Part shown: positions 37,103-45,405 of the stretch, piece after piece
Numbering within the stretch: position 1 is the stretch's first letter
Layout of the letters: the number at the start of each line of letters is the position of its first letter
Source of the DNA: Chlorobium sp.
GTDB taxonomy: Bacteria > Bacteroidota > Chlorobiia > Chlorobiales > Chlorobiaceae
Assembly (NCBI GenBank): GCA_028277485.1
Contig: JANQGE010000117.1
Coordinates: forward strand, 85,288 to 149,287
Reading direction: 5' to 3'
Length of the DNA stretch: 64,000 nt
Notes under the pieces: model-generated
What the model was told of the DNA's origin: nothing
Database searches by the model: none
Seen by the model: only the letters and a program-made list of their open reading frames with translations
Made by a program: the position numbers and the translations under genes

Positions 37103-37732
37103 CTATTTCCCGAGCATCATCAGGTAGTCCGTCAGATCGTCCCGCAAAAAACGGTTGATGCCCTCTGTTGTCAGCGAGGCACCGCTGATGCCGTCAACAG
37201 CGTAGTCGCTCTGTTCCTGAAGTCTGCCTTTTGCTATGGTTACGGAAACCAGCTCACCGTCTTTGAAAATTTTTTTGCCGGCAAACCGGCTGGTAAAGAA
37301 ATCTTTTTCAATCTCACCACCAAGGCCCGGAGTTTCGCCGTGGTCATAAAAGGATATACCCTTCACGGTGTTTTTGTCCGGCTCGAGCGCTATAAAACCG
37401 TTAATGGTTGACCATACCCCTTTTCCGGATATCGGAAGCACATATCCTTCAGGGCTTTCGGGTGAACCATAGATATAAAACCCATGCTCGTTGCCTTGGC
37501 TGTCCCGGACGGCTTGTCTGGTGAACTTCAAGGTGTACAGCTCCTCGACATCGGCGCTGTTCATAACCGGCTCGAGCGCTCCCACGGCTTTCAGGATATT
37601 CTTTTTGGTATCGAGCGCCTTGTTGAACTCCTGCCGCTCCTGGAGGCTTATCTTCATTACCGAAAGCAGCAGCGCGGAGATAACGGCCATTGTTATCACG
37701 AAAAAGTATGTATAGCTGTTACTGCCTGGCAT
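37103..37732 (-). CDS. nqrC: Na+-translocating NADH:quinone reductase subunit C
   Basis: A 209-aa subunit with one N-terminal membrane helix (YFFVITMAVISALLLSVMKI) and an extracytoplasmic FMN-binding domain. The covalent-FMN motif is DGISGASLTTEGI, where a threonine carries FMN through a phosphoester bond added by ApbE. GETPGLGGEIE is the other family signature. The ATG at 37732 overlaps the end of nqrB by 14 bp; an earlier ATG would add 13 residues. Confidence 0.95.
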   Translation of the reverse strand: MPGSNSYTYFFVITMAVISALLLSVMKISLQERQEFNKALDTKKNILKAVGALEPVMNSADVEELYTLKFTRQAVRDSQGNEHGFYIYGSPESPEGYVLPISGKGVWSTINGFIALEPDKNTVKGISFYDHGETPGLGGEIEKDFFTSRFAGKKIFKDGELVSVTIAKGRLQEQSDYAVDGISGASLTTEGINRFLRDDLTDYLMMLGK

Positions 37733-38873
37733 AAGCTTTCTGTCTTTTTGCAATATTTTGCCGCAGCACAAAGTAGTCGATCATGGGTGCAAACGTGTTC
37801 CCGAGAAGAATGGCCAGCATGATCCCTTCTACAAAAGCCTGGTTCAGCACGCGAATCATGACGCAAAGTGCTCCGATAAGGATACCGTAGATCCACCGGC
37901 CTTTATCGGTCTGAGAAGCACTGACCGGGTCTGTTGCCATAAAGACAACACCGAAAGCAAAACCCCCCATGACAAGATGGTGGAGCGGGGAGAGAGAAAG
38001 CATGGTATTTTGGGAAGCCGGGGCGAGGGTGTTTGCAAGAAACGCGGCTGCGACCATGCCGGCAAGGCTTCCGGCCATGATCCGCCAGTTGGCTATTCTC
38101 GTCGCAATGAGAATGACTGCTCCTGCGAGAATAGCCATGGTGGAAGTTCCGCCAACAGAACCGGGGATCAAACCGACAAACATCTCCTTTATGCTGTAAC
38201 CCGCACTGGAAACAAGCGTCGCGGCGTTGGTGCCTTGAACGGATGACGCCACGGCAAGAGGGGTTGCTGCGGTTAATTCATCGGCAAGCGACCAGACCGA
38301 ATCGCCTGACATCTCTCCGGGATAGGCGAAAAATATAAAAGCGCGGGCTACAAGTGCGGGATTGAACACGTTGTATCCGGTTCCGCCCGTTACCTCCTTG
38401 CCGATGACCACTCCAAACGATATGCCCGCAGCCACCATCCAAAGAGGAATGTCCGGAGGGAGGGTCATCGGCAGAAGCAGTCCGGTAACGAGAAACCCTT
38501 CATTGATATCATGCCTGCGGATAATCGCGAAAAGCAGCTCACACAATCCGCCGGCGATATAGGAAACAAGAATAAGCGGCAGAACAGCAAAAAAACCCGT
38601 CCGGACATTCTGCATGATCCCGGCACCGGGATCAGCCTGATAGCCGGTGTTGTAGATGCCGAACAGCAGAGCGGGCATGAGTGCGACAATTACCGTAAAC
38701 ATCGATCGCTTCATATCGATGGTATCCCTGATATGGGGTGCGGTCGATGTCACCGTTCCCGGGACATAAAAAAGGGTATCGACCATCTCGTACAAGGGAG
38801 CAAGCCTGCTCCACTTGCCACCCTCGCCGAAATGAGGCTCCATGCTATCGAGAAATTTTCTCAAGCCGCTCAT
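37719..38873 (-). CDS. nqrB: Na+-translocating NADH:quinone reductase subunit B
   Basis: A 384-aa subunit with about ten membrane helices. The second covalent FMN should be bound in the GSVGGTSTMAI motif (Thr243-Thr245). GKEVTGGTGYNVFNPALVARA is the RnfD/NqrB signature in two parts. It carries riboflavin and FMN and takes part in Na+ translocation and quinone reduction. The 3-bp gap to nqrA implies coupled translation. Confidence 0.96.
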   Translation of the reverse strand: MSGLRKFLDSMEPHFGEGGKWSRLAPLYEMVDTLFYVPGTVTSTAPHIRDTIDMKRSMFTVIVALMPALLFGIYNTGYQADPGAGIMQNVRTGFFAVLPLILVSYIAGGLCELLFAIIRRHDINEGFLVTGLLLPMTLPPDIPLWMVAAGISFGVVIGKEVTGGTGYNVFNPALVARAFIFFAYPGEMSGDSVWSLADELTAATPLAVASSVQGTNAATLVSSAGYSIKEMFVGLIPGSVGGTSTMAILAGAVILIATRIANWRIMAGSLAGMVAAAFLANTLAPASQNTMLSLSPLHHLVMGGFAFGVVFMATDPVSASQTDKGRWIYGILIGALCVMIRVLNQAFVEGIMLAILLGNTFAPMIDYFVLRQNIAKRQKAYARQ

Positions 38874-38876
38874 ATG

Positions 38877-40232
38877 CTAACCGTTCTTCTCAACATACTC
38901 CAAGCCTTCCCGAATAATTTCGGCAATTTCCGTTTTCGAGGCGTCAACAAAAGAACACAGCGCAAAGTCTTCAGGATCGCACTCATAGATTCCCAGCTTT
39001 TCCATCTCGTCTATATCCCTGGCAAGGATCATTTTTATCAGAAAGGTAGGGAGGATGTTCATGGGCAGAACCGACTCGATGTTTCCGAAAGGAACCATGA
39101 CCCTGGGACTGCCGTTCATGCCGGTATCGAGACGTGCTCCCTGATTGTTTCTCAAGCGCGACAGAAAAAGATTGGTCACCGAGTATTTTTTCAAGCCGGG
39201 CATGAGCCATCCGATAAGATCGCGCCCGGTCTTTTCCGGGATCACCGAAATGATCTCATGGTAATACCCCAACGGGTCCTCCGGCAAGCTTTTCAAACCG
39301 GTAAGAACATCCCCGGAAACCAGGCGGGAATTATCTTCAAGACGGTTATCCCACAGGATATCCTTAAGCATCATTCCCTGCCTGGTTTTCACATAGTGTC
39401 TTTTTTCTATCGATTCGCCGCCTATTGTCACGATTTTTTCAACCGGGAGCTTTCCCTTGAGGAACAGCCGGCCAATTCTCAGAACATCCTGCAAGGCAAT
39501 ATACCAGACAATATCGTCTCTGTTCCTGATCGGTGCTATATGATGGATATGGATGCCGACATTGCCTGCCGGATGAGGGCCGCTGAAGCGGTGATGAACA
39601 ACATGCTTCGCGCTGGCAAGAATAGTGTTTGATGATGTTTCTCCGGTAACAAGATGCACCGGTTTTCCGGTAAGCCTTTTCAAGACGATCAGGCCCGTCT
39701 GGAGTCCCGAGGCATCCTGCTCAAGCAGATAATCCGTATCGGGAGCAAACGGAGCAGTAGGCATCGTTGAAATAAAAACAGCTTTCGGAAGCCTGTCCGG
39801 GTCGGCTACCGATGAAAACGGGCGCTGTCTGATTACCGGCCACAAACCCGAGCGCAGCAGCTGCTCTTTTATCCTTCCGGAGGAAAGCGACGCAACCGCT
39901 TCTTCACTGAAAGTCTCGAACGTCTCGAAAGATTCGCTTCTGTCAAGATCAATGATGATCTCGTTTATGGAACGCCTTTCCCCCTGAACGATGGTCGCGA
40001 CTCTGCCGGATCCGGGTGCGGTAACGAGCAGGTCAGGATTGTTTTTGCTGCAGAATACCGGGGCGCCGGCCTTTACATGATCCCCTTCCTTTACCAGCAG
40101 TCTTGGTTTTATCCCATGGAAATCCGACGGCCGGATTTTCAGCCAGGCAGGCCGCCCCGCATAGGTCAGGCGCTTTTCCGGCTTTCCGGCAATTGCAAGA
40201 TCGTGGCCTTTTTTCAGTCGGGTTACATCCAT
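38877..40232 (-). CDS. nqrA: Na+-translocating NADH:quinone reductase subunit A
   Basis: A 451-aa peripheral cytoplasmic subunit and first gene of the operon. MDVTRLKKGHDLAIAGKPEK is the standard NqrA start, so the ATG at 40232 is used although the frame is open farther upstream. KPRLLVKEGDHVKAGAPVF is the biotinyl-lipoyl-like fold. It ends with LGIYECDPEDFALCSFVDAS, typical of the family. The promoter should lie in the 170 bp between it and the SOUL gene. Confidence 0.95.
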   Translation of the reverse strand: MDVTRLKKGHDLAIAGKPEKRLTYAGRPAWLKIRPSDFHGIKPRLLVKEGDHVKAGAPVFCSKNNPDLLVTAPGSGRVATIVQGERRSINEIIIDLDRSESFETFETFSEEAVASLSSGRIKEQLLRSGLWPVIRQRPFSSVADPDRLPKAVFISTMPTAPFAPDTDYLLEQDASGLQTGLIVLKRLTGKPVHLVTGETSSNTILASAKHVVHHRFSGPHPAGNVGIHIHHIAPIRNRDDIVWYIALQDVLRIGRLFLKGKLPVEKIVTIGGESIEKRHYVKTRQGMMLKDILWDNRLEDNSRLVSGDVLTGLKSLPEDPLGYYHEIISVIPEKTGRDLIGWLMPGLKKYSVTNLFLSRLRNNQGARLDTGMNGSPRVMVPFGNIESVLPMNILPTFLIKMILARDIDEMEKLGIYECDPEDFALCSFVDASKTEIAEIIREGLEYVEKNG

Positions 40233-40400
40233 AACACACCCAGTAAATGGTCTTGACAGGTCGCCATAAGATAAACTTTGACGGCCAAACATGCATATCA
40301 GTCTCGGGAGAGAAGAAAAAATTTCAGGCCGAGAAACATTCGGAAAACCACGAAAAGCCGCCATGAGCCCTGACAAGCCGGCAACAGCTCGGCATGGTCT

Positions 40401-41027
40401 TTAGGGATGCCCTTCTACATCAATATGCACTTCATTCCGCCTGAGAAAGGGCAGTGTCCAAGGGGGATTGAAGCTTGCGGCCCTCGGTTTTGATACCGGA
40501 CGATATCCTTGACTGCCGATCCATGCCTTCAATTGTTCCGAATACTTGCTGATATTTTTCTCTGAATTAAGACCGGAGTACCGAATAACCGCAACCTTTG
40601 CAGCCGGAACTTCTCTCAAGACAATATCCGGATCAAGGGGCTGCGGGACTGTCTCGATGTTATATTCTGCGGGCATAACAAATGCCGTAATCCACTCTTC
40701 ACCCGCTTTCTTTTGGATCACCGGTGCGGTCATTGTAATCTTTTCACGCCTTTGCTCTTGCAGAACCGGGGCTGTCATCCCTATTTCGGACTGTGCCCTG
40801 TTCTTGCTGAAGATATAGCTTGCAAGTTTGCTGAACGCCTTGCCGCTGGCGGACCTGTAATCTCCCTCAATGGACGTTTCCGCAAGTATCATCGGTTCAT
40901 ACTGCCGTATCTCATACTTCCCGTCGCTTTTCAGAAGGGTATAGGATGCCTCCTCCGCCATCGGCTTGCCCAGCACAGAACAGCCGACCAGAAAAAGGCT
41001 TGATAACAGCAATAACGCGGTATGCAT
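40401..41027 (-). CDS. SOUL family heme-binding lipoprotein
   Basis: A 208-aa protein. The ATG at 41027, after a GGGGAAAG ribosome site, starts a lipoprotein signal (LLLLSSLFLVGC, Cys16). The SOUL domain follows: YEIRQYEPMILAETSIEG, FSKLASYIFSKNRAQSEIGMTAPVL, ITMTAPVIQ and VPAAKVAVIRYSG, with EVHIDVE near the end. SOUL proteins bind heme or other tetrapyrroles. Its place upstream of nqr on the same strand may be chance. A role in tetrapyrrole handling at the envelope is inference. Confidence 0.87.
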   Translation of the reverse strand: MHTALLLLSSLFLVGCSVLGKPMAEEASYTLLKSDGKYEIRQYEPMILAETSIEGDYRSASGKAFSKLASYIFSKNRAQSEIGMTAPVLQEQRREKITMTAPVIQKKAGEEWITAFVMPAEYNIETVPQPLDPDIVLREVPAAKVAVIRYSGLNSEKNISKYSEQLKAWIGSQGYRPVSKPRAASFNPPWTLPFLRRNEVHIDVEGHP

Positions 41028-41058
41028 GTTCTTTCCCCTGCCAAGGTTTTTCACGATT

Positions 41059-42090
41059 CTATTCATATTTACGTAACACATACAGGGCAAAATAAGTAAT
41101 CCATTTACTGGGTTTTCCTTTTTCTTCTACATCTACCCACATTTTTCCATTCAAAGAATTTTCCATTACCCATGTACCTTCCGGTGTCATCTTCTCTCTA
41201 ATGATTTTTAACGGTTTTTCCAGTTTTGGAGTCATTGTTGTTTCAAGAAGGGCCAGCACGTACATTGCTTCCAATATGTCTGAATTGTAATGTAATGGAA
41301 AACCAAAACTGACCCATCCCCGCTTCGGTATTCTTGCCCCCAAAGCATGCGAGTCGAGGAATGCGTGCTTTTGTTTGGATACCCAGTTTTTAACGGTTTG
41401 TCCCTTGGGCAGATCAGCACGTTTTGGTGCTGTGTCCAGAATCTTCTGCCACTCTTTTCGAGCAGAAGGTACGTATACATAAATCTCGTTTTCCAGCAAC
41501 TTCCGTACGAGAAACTCTACTGCCGAGTTTATTTTTGCCGATCGCTTTTGAGAAGGTATTTCTGCAAAGAGAAGCAAAAGCTTTGGCAAAGCCATGTAAC
41601 AGCGTGACAGTAAACTGTAATCCATCGCCGTGCACTGTATCCCGCAATCAGTGACAATCCGGTCTGCCAAAGACTCGGTTTCCTCAACTACAACCGGGTG
41701 ATCACCATAGCCAAGACGCCTGAAGGCAGTGAGAAGATTGGCGGTCAAGCATTGAGCTCCACTCTTCATCACCCATTTGCGTTTGCGCAATAGGTCGTCT
41801 ACTCCTTCGACAATACGCGGGTCCTTCCCGTCCGCCATAAATTGTCCGAGGAAGATTAACTGCCAATACTTGCCGGTGTATTTCCAGTATGCCCGGTCGT
41901 CGTCTTTCCAAAATTCTTTACTATGCTTGAGGATTCCCTGCGTTGCGTTGTACTCCATGAAGCGTGCTTTGGTTTGCCGTACTTCCGGGGCTGTTTCCGG
42001 CTGGTTAAGCAGCTTCGTCAGGGTCAGGTACCGTACGGGAGGATTGTCATTTTCCAGAAGCCATTGAATAACGTTATCTCTTATCTGCAT
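41059..42090 (-). CDS. Helical-toroid (terpene-cyclase-like) hypothetical protein
   Basis: A 343-aa protein of unknown function. Repeated segments (VIQWLLENDNPPVRYLTLTK, WQLIFLGQFMADGKDPRIVE, GVDDLLRKRKW, LTANLLTAFRRLGYGDHPVV, EAMYVLALLE, TPEGTWVMENSL) resemble the alpha-alpha barrel of prenyltransferases and squalene cyclases, but no catalytic DxDD motif is seen. Its bases are clearly AT-richer than those of its neighbours (20 G+C in the 60 bases at 41101-41160), which suggests acquisition. It has no membrane segment. Confidence 0.65.
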   Translation of the reverse strand: MQIRDNVIQWLLENDNPPVRYLTLTKLLNQPETAPEVRQTKARFMEYNATQGILKHSKEFWKDDDRAYWKYTGKYWQLIFLGQFMADGKDPRIVEGVDDLLRKRKWVMKSGAQCLTANLLTAFRRLGYGDHPVVVEETESLADRIVTDCGIQCTAMDYSLLSRCYMALPKLLLLFAEIPSQKRSAKINSAVEFLVRKLLENEIYVYVPSARKEWQKILDTAPKRADLPKGQTVKNWVSKQKHAFLDSHALGARIPKRGWVSFGFPLHYNSDILEAMYVLALLETTMTPKLEKPLKIIREKMTPEGTWVMENSLNGKMWVDVEEKGKPSKWITYFALYVLRKYE

Positions 42091-42105
42091 ATGTTTATGA
42101 TAACA

Positions 42106-42777
42106 TCAATCCTTTACAACCCTGCTGATCACATTATTAATGAACTTGTTGAACACGAACAGTTCCTTGAAGACTTCTGCCAGGTCGTCTATCAGGTTGT
42201 CCGAGAACCAATAGTCATCATCAACCTTGCAGGCGACAGCGTAATGCTTGTTTTTCAACAGATCGATATCGGGAAAATCCTTTGGGAAGCCCTTTGGAGC
42301 GGTCTTCAGCTTTTCTCCGAATATTCCGCCAAAATATTTTTTAAAACCCGTTCCGCATATAATGGTTTTATATTCGTCAACATTATCGTAAATCTCTGTC
42401 CTGATGGCTTTCAGATATTGGGATTCAGGCATATAAGCACCTCCACCGACAAACGACTGACCGGGTTCCACGTGAATATAATACCCCGCATACGGGCTTT
42501 TCCTCCCGCCTTTTGCGATGAACGCACCGAAGTTCGTTTTGTAGGGCGACTTGTCTTTTGAAAATCTCACATCACGGAATATCCTGAACATGCATTCTTT
42601 AGGGTGCATTGCATCCACATCCGGATCTATATCCCTGATGACCGGGATCAGAATCCCGATAAACTGCTCAAACTCTCCTCTGGCCTCATCGTACAGGGCT
42701 TTATGTTTCTGAAACCATTCCTTGTCATTATTCGACTTCAGCTCATCAAGAAAATTGATCGGTATGTGTAAGTCCAT
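42106..42777 (-). CDS. DUF2461 domain protein
   Basis: A 223-aa protein of the DUF2461 (TIGR02453) family: FLDELKSNNDKEWFQKHKAL at the N-terminus, FRIFRDVRFSKDKSPYKTNF, GYYIHVEPGQSFVGGGAYMP and an aromatic C-terminus (DDDYWFSDNLIDDLAEVFKE). Function is unknown. The ATG at 42777 follows AAAGGAGGA at good spacing and is preferred over one 30 bp upstream. AT-rich like the next gene downstream. Confidence 0.85.
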   Translation of the reverse strand: MDLHIPINFLDELKSNNDKEWFQKHKALYDEARGEFEQFIGILIPVIRDIDPDVDAMHPKECMFRIFRDVRFSKDKSPYKTNFGAFIAKGGRKSPYAGYYIHVEPGQSFVGGGAYMPESQYLKAIRTEIYDNVDEYKTIICGTGFKKYFGGIFGEKLKTAPKGFPKDFPDIDLLKNKHYAVACKVDDDYWFSDNLIDDLAEVFKELFVFNKFINNVISRVVKD

Positions 42778-42860
42778 GGTTCCTCCTTTACCATTCAAAA
42801 TGTCCACGAGTCAGGCATGGGGCTGATCCGCTGAACGGCGCCAGGCTGAAAGCACATCGC

Positions 42861-43991
42861 TCACCCCTTGTTTGCAGTAGTGATTGCTGCAAGGGGCATC
42901 CTCAGGCTTACAGGGGCAGGATAATCCCGTGTATACCCGACTCTGAGAAGAATTTGCGGTGGTTTAACCAGCATGAGCACTTCCGCGGCCTTTTCCGACC
43001 AGGGCTTCTCTTCGAGCGCCTGTGACATTGGATGGACGCCGATAGAGCGGTCCTTCACCCTGAGAAACATTCGTTCGAAGCGGCGTCCTGTTTCAATGAG
43101 GGATGTTGGAGAGTTATGTTCCGAGGTGATCACGATCCAGCCCCCGCTTTCTGCTACCTGTTTTTTTACCCGTTCAACAGTTGCATTGCGGAAATCCTTG
43201 CTCAGCACATCGCTTGTACCGTAGAAATTTCTCACATACCATCCGGCAAGACCTGTAATATCCATTGCCGCCGGGGTAAGGCCGTTACGGTACTTCCGGG
43301 CATCCGCACCCGACCATCGTATCCATCGGGCAAGCTCTTCCTGAACGTTCTGCCGGTCTACCTGCTGCCGGTTCGCTGCAACGGTGGCCTCATCGAGCCA
43401 TCCCGCCTGGGTTGATAAAGGCGGATAGTAAAGGAACCCTTCATCCCCGCCGACGATGAATGAAAAGTCCTGCGGGTCGATGTCTTCACTTTTGAAACCT
43501 GTACGTAAGGTTCTGCGTTCAAGGAGACGCTGAAGAGGATATTCCTCCCGTTCAGAGTTCTGCAGTTCAAGGGACAGAAGCTCGGGATCAAACGGATTTC
43601 TTGCAAGCATACGGATTTTCACCCGAAAACCATGTGCTTTCGCTGCGGTTACCATATTCTCAACAAACGCCCCGATAGAGAGCAGCATTTCCCGATTTTT
43701 CGGATCAACTTCCGGCAGCCAGCGGTTCTCGGCCGAACCTATTACCCAATTATCAGGGCTTTTAATGGTAACCATCCACGGCTGTGTGTTATGACTGCTG
43801 GGAGCAAAGGAGGCGTACCAGAGGATTTCGGTACGCTCACGACCTATCAGGGATACCAGAGCGTCATAACCGTCACCTTTTGTCTCTTCCTGCCTGGTCA
43901 GCCCGTCACATGCAGACAGCCCCGGAAGCAAACAAAACATAACAGCACCTTGCGCTGTACGGACAAGGAATTTCCTGCGTGAAAAAGGCAT
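42861..43991 (-). CDS. Nitroreductase-like FMN oxidoreductase with Tat signal (Acg family)
   Basis: A 376-aa exported protein. MPFSRRKFLVRTAQGAVMFC is a twin-arginine signal, followed by a possible lipobox (GLSACDG). The mature part resembles Acg-type nitroreductases: WYASFAPSSHNTQPW is the FMN-binding helix, LLERRTLRTGF the second family block, and GRRFERMFLRVKDRSIGVHP the C-terminal one. The family binds FMN; its physiological substrate is unknown. Export would place it in the periplasm. Confidence 0.8.
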   Translation of the reverse strand: MPFSRRKFLVRTAQGAVMFCLLPGLSACDGLTRQEETKGDGYDALVSLIGRERTEILWYASFAPSSHNTQPWMVTIKSPDNWVIGSAENRWLPEVDPKNREMLLSIGAFVENMVTAAKAHGFRVKIRMLARNPFDPELLSLELQNSEREEYPLQRLLERRTLRTGFKSEDIDPQDFSFIVGGDEGFLYYPPLSTQAGWLDEATVAANRQQVDRQNVQEELARWIRWSGADARKYRNGLTPAAMDITGLAGWYVRNFYGTSDVLSKDFRNATVERVKKQVAESGGWIVITSEHNSPTSLIETGRRFERMFLRVKDRSIGVHPMSQALEEKPWSEKAAEVLMLVKPPQILLRVGYTRDYPAPVSLRMPLAAITTANKG

Positions 43992-44218
43992 ACGGGAATC
44001 TCTTTAACCGCCTGGGTCATTTGAGTACAACCAAATCATTACCAGTATAACGATTTCAGGGCGTAAAGAAATGTTAATTTTTTTCCCGCATGATCACTCA
44101 TCGAGTTCTTACCTGATACACATGGCTGCTTTGATGCAAGCGGTTAAGTTCCCCCACTGCCGTTCATTTTTGCTGTCTGTGATGCAAGGCACTCCTCAAT
44201 ATTCCTGAAGCATTAAGT
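43992..44218. other. Spacer upstream of the nitroreductase gene
   Basis: No gene recognised. AT-rich, presumably holding the promoter of the Tat-exported oxidoreductase. It runs into the strong hairpin at 44219. Confidence 0.4.
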
Positions 44219-44260
44219 GCCAGCCCCATGAAAATGATGCTCAATTTTCACGGGGCTGGC
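44219..44260. terminator. Strong hairpin, probable terminator
   Basis: GCCAGCCCCATGAAAAT (44219-44235) pairs with ATTTTCACGGGGCTGGC (44244-44260): 17 positions with one A/C mismatch and an 8-nt loop. T-tracts are poor on both sides. It separates the decayed cytochrome b end from the nitroreductase gene. Confidence 0.6.
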
Positions 44261-44284
44261 GTGTTTATCATTCCCCCCCTTTTC

Positions 44285-44375
44285 CCGGCCGGTAATCATC
44301 GCCTTGATATTGGAGGTGAGAGTATGGCCTGTGATGGCCGTGCAGGCATTTATGATGGCGGTTATTTCTGGCTTC
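44285..44375 (-). pseudogene. Duplicated 3' end of the cytochrome b gene
   Basis: On the minus strand this segment encodes TAITGHTLTSNIKAMITG, nearly identical to TTTGHTLTSNIKAMITG at the C-terminus of the cytochrome b encoded at 44800-45405. DNA similarity covers about 75 bp (GGTAATCATCGCCTTGATAT here against GGTGATCATCGCTTTGATGT at 44823). The rest of the gene is absent. It is a remnant of a tandem duplication or of a second operon copy. Confidence 0.75.
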
Positions 44376-44446
44376 TTTGATTTTTCCTCGGGAGTAGCGA
44401 AATTGAATGGTAATGATGTTCAATGAATAGAATGAGGTGATGCGTC

Positions 44447-44647
44447 ATGACAACAGTTAATGATATCAAAGCAGCTATAGAATCGTTATCCCACAAGGAG
44501 TTCATGCAGCTGATGAACTGGGTCCATGAAAAAGACATGGAACAATGGGATGCCCAATTGGTGAAGGACTCAGCAAAAGGAAAACTGGATTTTCTGATCA
44601 GGGAAGCCTCGGAAGAGCAAGAAAAAGGAACACTTCGCGAGCTTTAA
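44447..44647 (+). CDS. Antitoxin-like protein of a RelE-type pair, orphaned
   Basis: A 66-aa acidic, helical protein: TTVNDIKAAIESLSHKEFMQ, LMNWVHEKDMEQWDAQLVKD and SAKGKLDFLIREASEEQEKG, then TLREL. Proteins of this pattern accompany RelE/ParE-type toxins whose genes begin directly after the antitoxin stop codon. That is the case here (TAAATG), but the toxin frame is broken after nine codons. There is no DNA-binding motif that I recognise. Confidence 0.7.
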   Translation: MTTVNDIKAAIESLSHKEFMQLMNWVHEKDMEQWDAQLVKDSAKGKLDFLIREASEEQEKGTLREL

Positions 44648-44725
44648 ATGCACAAGGCAACAAAAAGATTCTGGTCAGCCGTATCATCCAGTGCCACTGC
44701 TCACCCCTACGCTACGGGCGAGTAA
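44648..44725 (+). pseudogene. Truncated RelE/ParE-type toxin gene
   Basis: The frame starts at the ATG touching the antitoxin stop and encodes MHKATKRFWSAVSSSATAHP before a stop at 44723. MHKATK-FW is the expected start of the partner toxin. The remaining 80 or so codons are missing, replaced by a palindrome-bearing repeat and low-complexity sequence. The RFWS stretch could also be a join to an internal part of the toxin by deletion. Confidence 0.6.
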
Positions 44726-44735
44726 TTATTCGCCC
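44716..44735. repeat. Short palindromic repeat unit
   Basis: GGGCGAGTAATTATTCGCCC is a 20-bp palindrome with one mismatched pair, followed by CTGCA. A related unit, GGGCAGAC and GTCCGCCC around ACACAG, followed by CTACA, is at 61412. Both look like REP-type palindromes. This one begins inside the truncated toxin. Confidence 0.5.
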
Positions 44736-44799
44736 CTGCAAAACAACGCGGGTCCCTTTTTGAATTTTGACTTCTAACTTTTGACTTTCCTCTTCTTTC

Positions 44800-45405
44800 T
44801 CACTCATCCACCTCTTCCCAGCCGGTGATCATCGCTTTGATGTTGGAGGTGAGGGTATGGCCGGTGGTGGTCATGTAGACGTGCATGATGACAAAGCCGA
44901 TCAGCAGATAGGCGAGCAATGTATGAATAACCGCGATAGGCTCTATCCAGCCGGGGTTCATGCCGAGCGCGACAAGCTCGTTACAATAGTAGTAGGCAAA
45001 ACCAAATATAATCTGCAGCGGCAGCCCAACAAGGGTAAGCATCAGGTAGGTGATTCTCTGTAAAGGATTGAGCCGGGAAATTTCGTTTTTCTTAAACGGA
45101 TACGGCTCGTTTTTAAATATGCCGATAAGGTAGTAGCGAACCTGCGTCAGAATTTTTTCCAGCAGGTTGCCCTCGGTAAGGTACTGACGAAAATCGCCGG
45201 TTGTAATGTACCAGAAAAAAGCCAGCACGATGAAGATGACCAGCCCCCATGCAAGCGCGTTGTGCACATGAAAAGCTGTTTCATATCCCATGACATGGAA
45301 GAGCCCATGCACTTCAAGCCCGGTAACCAGCAATGAAAAAATGATTATGGCCTGCATCCAGTGCCAGAAACGCTGAAATCTGGCATACAGGTAAACTTTT
45401 CTCAT
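44800..45405 (-). CDS. Cytochrome b561-type membrane subunit
   Basis: A 201-aa protein with four membrane helices (WMQAIIIFSLLVTGLEVHGL, AFHVHNALAWGLVIFIVLAF, ITYLMLTLVGLPLQIIFGFA, AVIHTLLAYLLIGFVIMHVY). Histidines in FQRFWHWMQ, FHVHNA, VIHTLL and IMHVY should ligate two b hemes. It is of the kind that exchanges electrons between the quinone pool and a periplasmic partner. The start overlaps the end of the octaheme cytochrome gene by 4 bp (ATGA), so the two products likely form a complex. Confidence 0.88.
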   Translation of the reverse strand: MRKVYLYARFQRFWHWMQAIIIFSLLVTGLEVHGLFHVMGYETAFHVHNALAWGLVIFIVLAFFWYITTGDFRQYLTEGNLLEKILTQVRYYLIGIFKNEPYPFKKNEISRLNPLQRITYLMLTLVGLPLQIIFGFAYYYCNELVALGMNPGWIEPIAVIHTLLAYLLIGFVIMHVYMTTTGHTLTSNIKAMITGWEEVDE

